Origin: Aralia elata
Lineage: Eukaryota > Streptophyta > Magnoliopsida > Apiales > Araliaceae
NCBI GenBank assembly: GCA_034770075.1
Contig: CM068385.1
Coordinates: 70,872,479-70,936,478 of the forward strand
DNA: 64,000 nt
Reading direction: 5' to 3'
The position numbers and the translations under genes are program-made. The notes below the pieces were generated by a model, which saw only the letters and a list, made by a program, of their open reading frames with translations, was not told the origin of the DNA and searched no databases. Shown piece after piece: positions 51,573-57,500 of the stretch. How positions within the stretch are numbered: the stretch's first letter is position 1; every line of letters begins with the position of its first letter.

Positions 51573-54500
51573 GAATAGCTTCTAACCTAAATATCAAATG
51601 AACATGAAAATGTGCATGATTCATTGTAAAACATCTTTAATAAACCAAGTAATGCAAGAGAAAGTAAATGATCATGTTAAACCAAACAAGAATCAAAACA
51701 GGCAAGTATACCGATTAAAAGATGTATTAGACTTCCCTACCTATTATATGTAAACTGTGAAAAATTTCAAGCTAGGAATCCTTAGATATTTGTCTCCTCA
51801 ATTTTCTCTTTGTTTTTCCCTTGCTTTATTCTCTTATTTCCTTTTGGTTGATTGATTTGCTTGTGTAGAGACAAGCTCCTCCAAACATATAAAATTTGAT
51901 CTCTCTTCCAAAATAGGTGCTAGGTGTCACAAATATGATAGGTGTCAAAGATGTGATGTGTGATGTGTCAAGTTTCTAGTAAGCCTGGTCATCAACACTT
52001 AAGCAAATATTAACAGTAATTAACCTTAATTAGCTTAACTAATCTCACACTAATCCCTTTAATTTGATTAAGCAAACTTTAATTACGATAACAATAATTA
52101 ATCATGATTAGTTCTAATTAATCTTGCTTAGTGGAAATAACCATAGATTTTAAAAATCAGGCTGTAGAACTTAATGACTAATAAACAATGTAGTTATTTA
52201 AAAAGTTCATCATATAGATAGTTAAAAATTAGGGTTATCACACCTCCAGGGCTTGATAAGTCGGTAAAAATAACATAATAGAAACTGCATCATAAAGTGC
52301 AACATGAAGAAAGCATTAGCCTGATCACCCAGGTAAGAGGTTGGGAAGAGAAGCTTACATGCTCAATTCCATATCTAACTTAATACTTGGGTTTAATGAT
52401 ATTGGTCGAGAGAAAATATATTATCCACATGTAACTATAGAAGGTTTAAAAAACTGTTTTCCTTACTAAACTAGGAGTATAAGAAAAAATAAATTTGTGA
52501 TTGTTCATGAATTTTCTCCAGAAGTAAAAATTTAGTGGAAGTAATCTTTAGACTCTGCACTGGAAGCTCCCCACAAAACTTTCTTTCTTATTTTGGCAAA
52601 CTACATGAATGAAGAGAAAAGAGGAGTTACAACCCCAAGGGGTGAGAGCATTGAGAAATCCCAACAGGTTCCCATAAAAAAAGTCCTAAAACTGAAATTA
52701 ATAAATGGGACGCATATGATTGTCACATGAACTTGAATTGAAGGCCTAAAGAAGGGAAGGGTGCTTCACTTTCTTATAAATCAACTTCTGAATTTGTAAT
52801 ATATCTTAATAGCTCTTTGACACGAGAAATGTGAACAAAGAAAGAAGGGAGAAGACTCTTATTATTTATGTGTCTTACAACTTATAGTAGAGAGCCTTTA
52901 TATAGGCTTAGAGTTGCAGTACATTTGGAAAGTAAATCAATCATTATCCCTTAATTATGCAATCCCCCTAATCATGCAATCCTGCTAATTATGTAATCCC
53001 CAAATCATACCTTTAGAATAATATCTAGAATCCTCTAGAATATCTACCAACACTCCCCCTCAAGCTGGAGCATGTTTATCAATCATGCCCAGCTTGTTAC
53101 AAATATATGTAATTCTAGTAGCTTCCAAGGCTTTGGTAAACACATCAGCAAGCTGTTCGCCAGTCTTAGCATGACTTGTGGATATAATTCCTTCTTTGAT
53201 CTTTTCACGAACAAAGTGGCAATCAACTTCTATGTGTTTAGTCCTTTCATGAAACACCAGATTAGAAGCAATGTGAAAAGCTGCCTCATTATCACACCAA
53301 AGGTGCATAGGTACCAACTTGTTGAATCCTAGTTCGGTTAACAAATGCTTCATCTAAATCAATTCACACGAAACATGAGCCATTGCTCTATATTCCGATT
53401 TCGCACCGGATCTAGAAACAACATTCTGCTTCTTACTCTTCCATGCTACGAGATTTCCTCCAACAAATACGTAATACCCTGTAGTAGACCTCTTATCTGA
53501 TGGAGCCCCTGCCCAATCTGCATCCGAGAATCTTTCTACTTTATTATGTCCATGATCACGAAAAACCAATCTACGCCCTAGAGCACCCTTAAGATACTTC
53601 AATATCCTCATAACTGCATCCCAATGTGAGGACTTTAAAAACCGACATACCACGCTGACAGGGAAGGCAATGTCTGATCGGTGACTGTAAGGTAATTGAG
53701 TTTTCCCACAAGTCTCCTATACCTTTCTGGATTTTCTAAGAGGTCTCCTCCGTCTGTTGTTAACTTTTGACTAGTATCCATGGGTGTGTTAGCTGGTTTA
53801 CATCCTAATAAGTCAGTCTCCTCTAAAAGATTTAAAATATATTTTCTCTGGGACAAGAATATACCCCTGCTTGATCGAGCCACTTCAATCCCCAAAAAAT
53901 ATCGCAGCTTTCCCAAATCCTTAGTGTCAAACTTTTGCATCAAGGATTTTAAGGCAATAATACCTTCTTTGACATCCCCTGTAATTACGATATCATCTAC
54001 ATACACAACTAATAAGATTCGCCCTGCTGAAGTCTCCCGATGAAACATCGAATGATCACTATCACACCTTGATAAACCAAACTCAAGAACCACCTCTGGA
54101 AATCTGCCAAACCATGCCTGTGGAGACTGTTTCAATCCATACAAAGATTTCTTTAGTTTACATACCAAACCAGACTCCCCCCTGAGCAATGAACCCTGGA
54201 GGTTGTTTCATGTACACAACCTCATGTAAATCACCATGGAGAAATGCATTTTTAACATTTAACTGATGTAACGGCCAGTGATAAGAAGCTGCCAGAGAAA
54301 TCATGAAACGCACAAAAGCCATTTTTGCAACAGGAGAGAATATCTCGGAATAATCAACACCATAAATCTGAGCATATCCTTTGGCAACCAGTCGAGCTTT
54401 TAAGCGTGCAAGAGATCCATCAGGATTCACTTTGACTGTGTAAACCCATTTGCAGCCAAATATGAATGCGTAAGGAGGTGGAACAATTAAATCCCAAGTA

Positions 54501-57500
54501 CCATTTTTCTCCAAAGCCATCATTTCTTCCACCATTGCCGCCTTCCAACCAGGATGAGATAATGCTTCTAAGACAGTCTTAGGGATAAAATGAAATGAAA
54601 TAGTAGATAAACAAGTAAGATAGGAAGAAGATAACCTAGAATAGGACAAGGAAGCTGAAATTGGATGTTGAGTACAAGTGCGTTTACCTTTCCGAAGGGC
54701 AATAGGCTTATCTAAGTCGGATTCCTCAAAAGGCATCTCAGAATCTTGCAATAAAGAAGATGGAGTGATGGAAGTATCAATCGACGTGGCAGGAGGGACT
54801 ATATCTGTTCGAGGTCGGCGAGAATATACATACCGAATGTCTTGGGTAGGACGCGGTAAAGACACACAAGGTGGAACATGATGGATGACATATGTAGGGA
54901 TATCCTCATCTAAATCTGTACGTGACTCGGACTGAAAGGTAAATGGTGTGGTCTCAAAGAAGGTGACATCTGCGCTAACAAAATACTGCTTGAGGTCAGG
55001 AGAGTAACATCTATAGCCTTTTTGAGTCCGAGGATATCCAACGAACACACACTTTAGAGCTTTGGGATCCAATTTGGATACATGAGGACGATCCCGAACA
55101 AAACAGACATATCCAAATACCTTTGGTGGTAATGAAAAAAGTAATTGAGAGGGTAAAAGAACTGAATGAGGAATATTCCCATTTAAAATAGATAAAGGCA
55201 TGCGGTTAATTAAATAACATGATGTAAGAACCGCATCTGCCCAAAAACCTTTAGGAACATGCATCTCAAACAATAATGCACGGGCAACTTCCATAAGATG
55301 TCGATTTTTCCGTTCAGCTACACCATTTTGTTGTGGTGTATCTGTACAAGAGGATTGATGAACCATACCATGTTGTGCCATAAATGTAGTGAATGGCGAA
55401 GAAAAATACTCAAGTGCATTGTCACTTCTTAAAACACGAATTGGAATACCAAACTGAGTGGCAACTTCACGAACAAAATTAGTAAAAATAGAGAATAACT
55501 CCGAACGATTTTTCATTAGATAAATTCAAGTAACCCTCGAATAATCATCCACAAAAGTAACAAAATACTTAAATCCTAATTGAGATGTTACAGGACAAGG
55601 ACCCCAAACATCAGAATGAACTAAATCAAATGGGTTCGCAGACTGCTTATCGACTCTGGGTGGGTAAGGCACCCGATGATGCTTCCCAAACTGACACGAC
55701 TCACACTCTAAGCTAGACAAGGAATGAAAGTTGGGCATCAACTTCTTCAGGCTAGATAAAGAGGGATGTCCTAATCAACAATTGACTTGAAGAGGTGATG
55801 CAACAGCAGAACAAGCAACTGATTTTGACACTTCAAATGCAAACTCATCAAGCAGATATAGGCCCCCTGATGCACGCCCTCTACCAATCGTCTTCTTCGT
55901 CGTAAGATCAGGATAAACGGTGACTGAACAATTAAAAACTTTTGTCAATTTGCTAACAGAAATTAGATTAAAGGGAAATTTTGGTAGAAATAACGTAGAT
56001 TCAAGAGAAAGAGAAGGGTTCAACGGAATAGTGCCTATGCCTTTAACATTGACTGTGGACCCATCCGCTAGAGTAACACCAGCATGGGTTGATACTTTTT
56101 GAAAGGAAGACAGATTATTAGAATTACCTGTCATATGATAAGAAGCCCCATAATCAATTACCCAGGGGCGAGAAGTACTAAGGCAAGCACTAGCATTACT
56201 TGTTTGGACAAAAGTAGCAGTGGAAGAAGATGGTGATTGATGAGAAGCTTGGTACTAAGTATATTGTGCATATTCGTGAGCACTCATAGTCATTGTTTTC
56301 TCTTCAGTACTTTGGGAAACCCCTGGTTGTACTCCAGTATCCAACCCATTAACAATATTAGCATATCGGGGTTGCCCCTGAGGGGATCAACCTTATAAAT
56401 GTCGACAATATTGCTGAATATGGCCAGGCTCACCACAATGAAAACGAACAATATGACCGGATCCAGAATTGTCAGAACTCTGACCCCTGTTACTTCCTCG
56501 GCCTCCATTGGTGTTACCACGCCCATGACCACTCCACCGACCACCACTACGACCTCCTCGAAAAACAGGGGACGTACCGCCCCCAATGCCTCTTCCATGA
56601 GTAGTAACAAGTGCAACCTTCTCGGAAGACACATGAGGAGTAGATCCTTCACGAGTTATCTGTAGAACCCTTGCAAAAGGACCAGTGAGCGAGGGTATTT
56701 CAGAACTACTCAAGAGTTGTGAGCAAACCGATTCAAATTCTGGACCTAGAGCACCCAGAAACCCCATGACTGCCAATTGCTCCCGTTGAGCTTGCATTTT
56801 TGTTACATTGTTTGTGATAGGAAGCAAAGTATTCATCTTTTCATACATTTTCTTATAATCTGCAAAGAACTGTGTCAATGGACGTCCATCTCGTGTAGTC
56901 CTGTAAAATTTTTGAGAGACATCATAGATACGAGCAAGATTATTTTTACCAGAATAAAGAACCTCCAAATACTCCCATAATCCCTTAACTGTATCAATAT
57001 GAGTGACCAAATCCACAATCTGACTATCCATAGAATTAAGCATTTGATACAAAATGCGAGCGTTCGTCAAGTCCCATTCTTCTGGTGCAACTGTAGAGGG
57101 CGTGATTGGGTCAAATACTTCTCCTGTTCCCTCCTAATCAAACATAAGCGGACAATTTTCCGCCATTGTGGATAATTATGGAGACCCTCTAACTTCTTGT
57201 CTGTAAGGAGATTAGAGGATGAAACCACCTCAGGAACCATAGGAGAATTCTTCGAAACCATTACCGTAGACGTCTCGCTTGGCTTAGTTGTCGTCTTGCA
57301 CGTATCAAAAACTTTAAAAAAAAAACAGATATAGTCCAACCTTTAACACTATAACATCCAGGAATAAGACAACCAATTGTCAATCGTCCATCAACTCAAA
57401 AACAAACTTCATTAAAAGAATCTAATCCACCTTCTAAATCATTCAACAAGACTGCAATCGAAAAACAAACTTATTGACAATAGCGATGAAAAGAACCCTA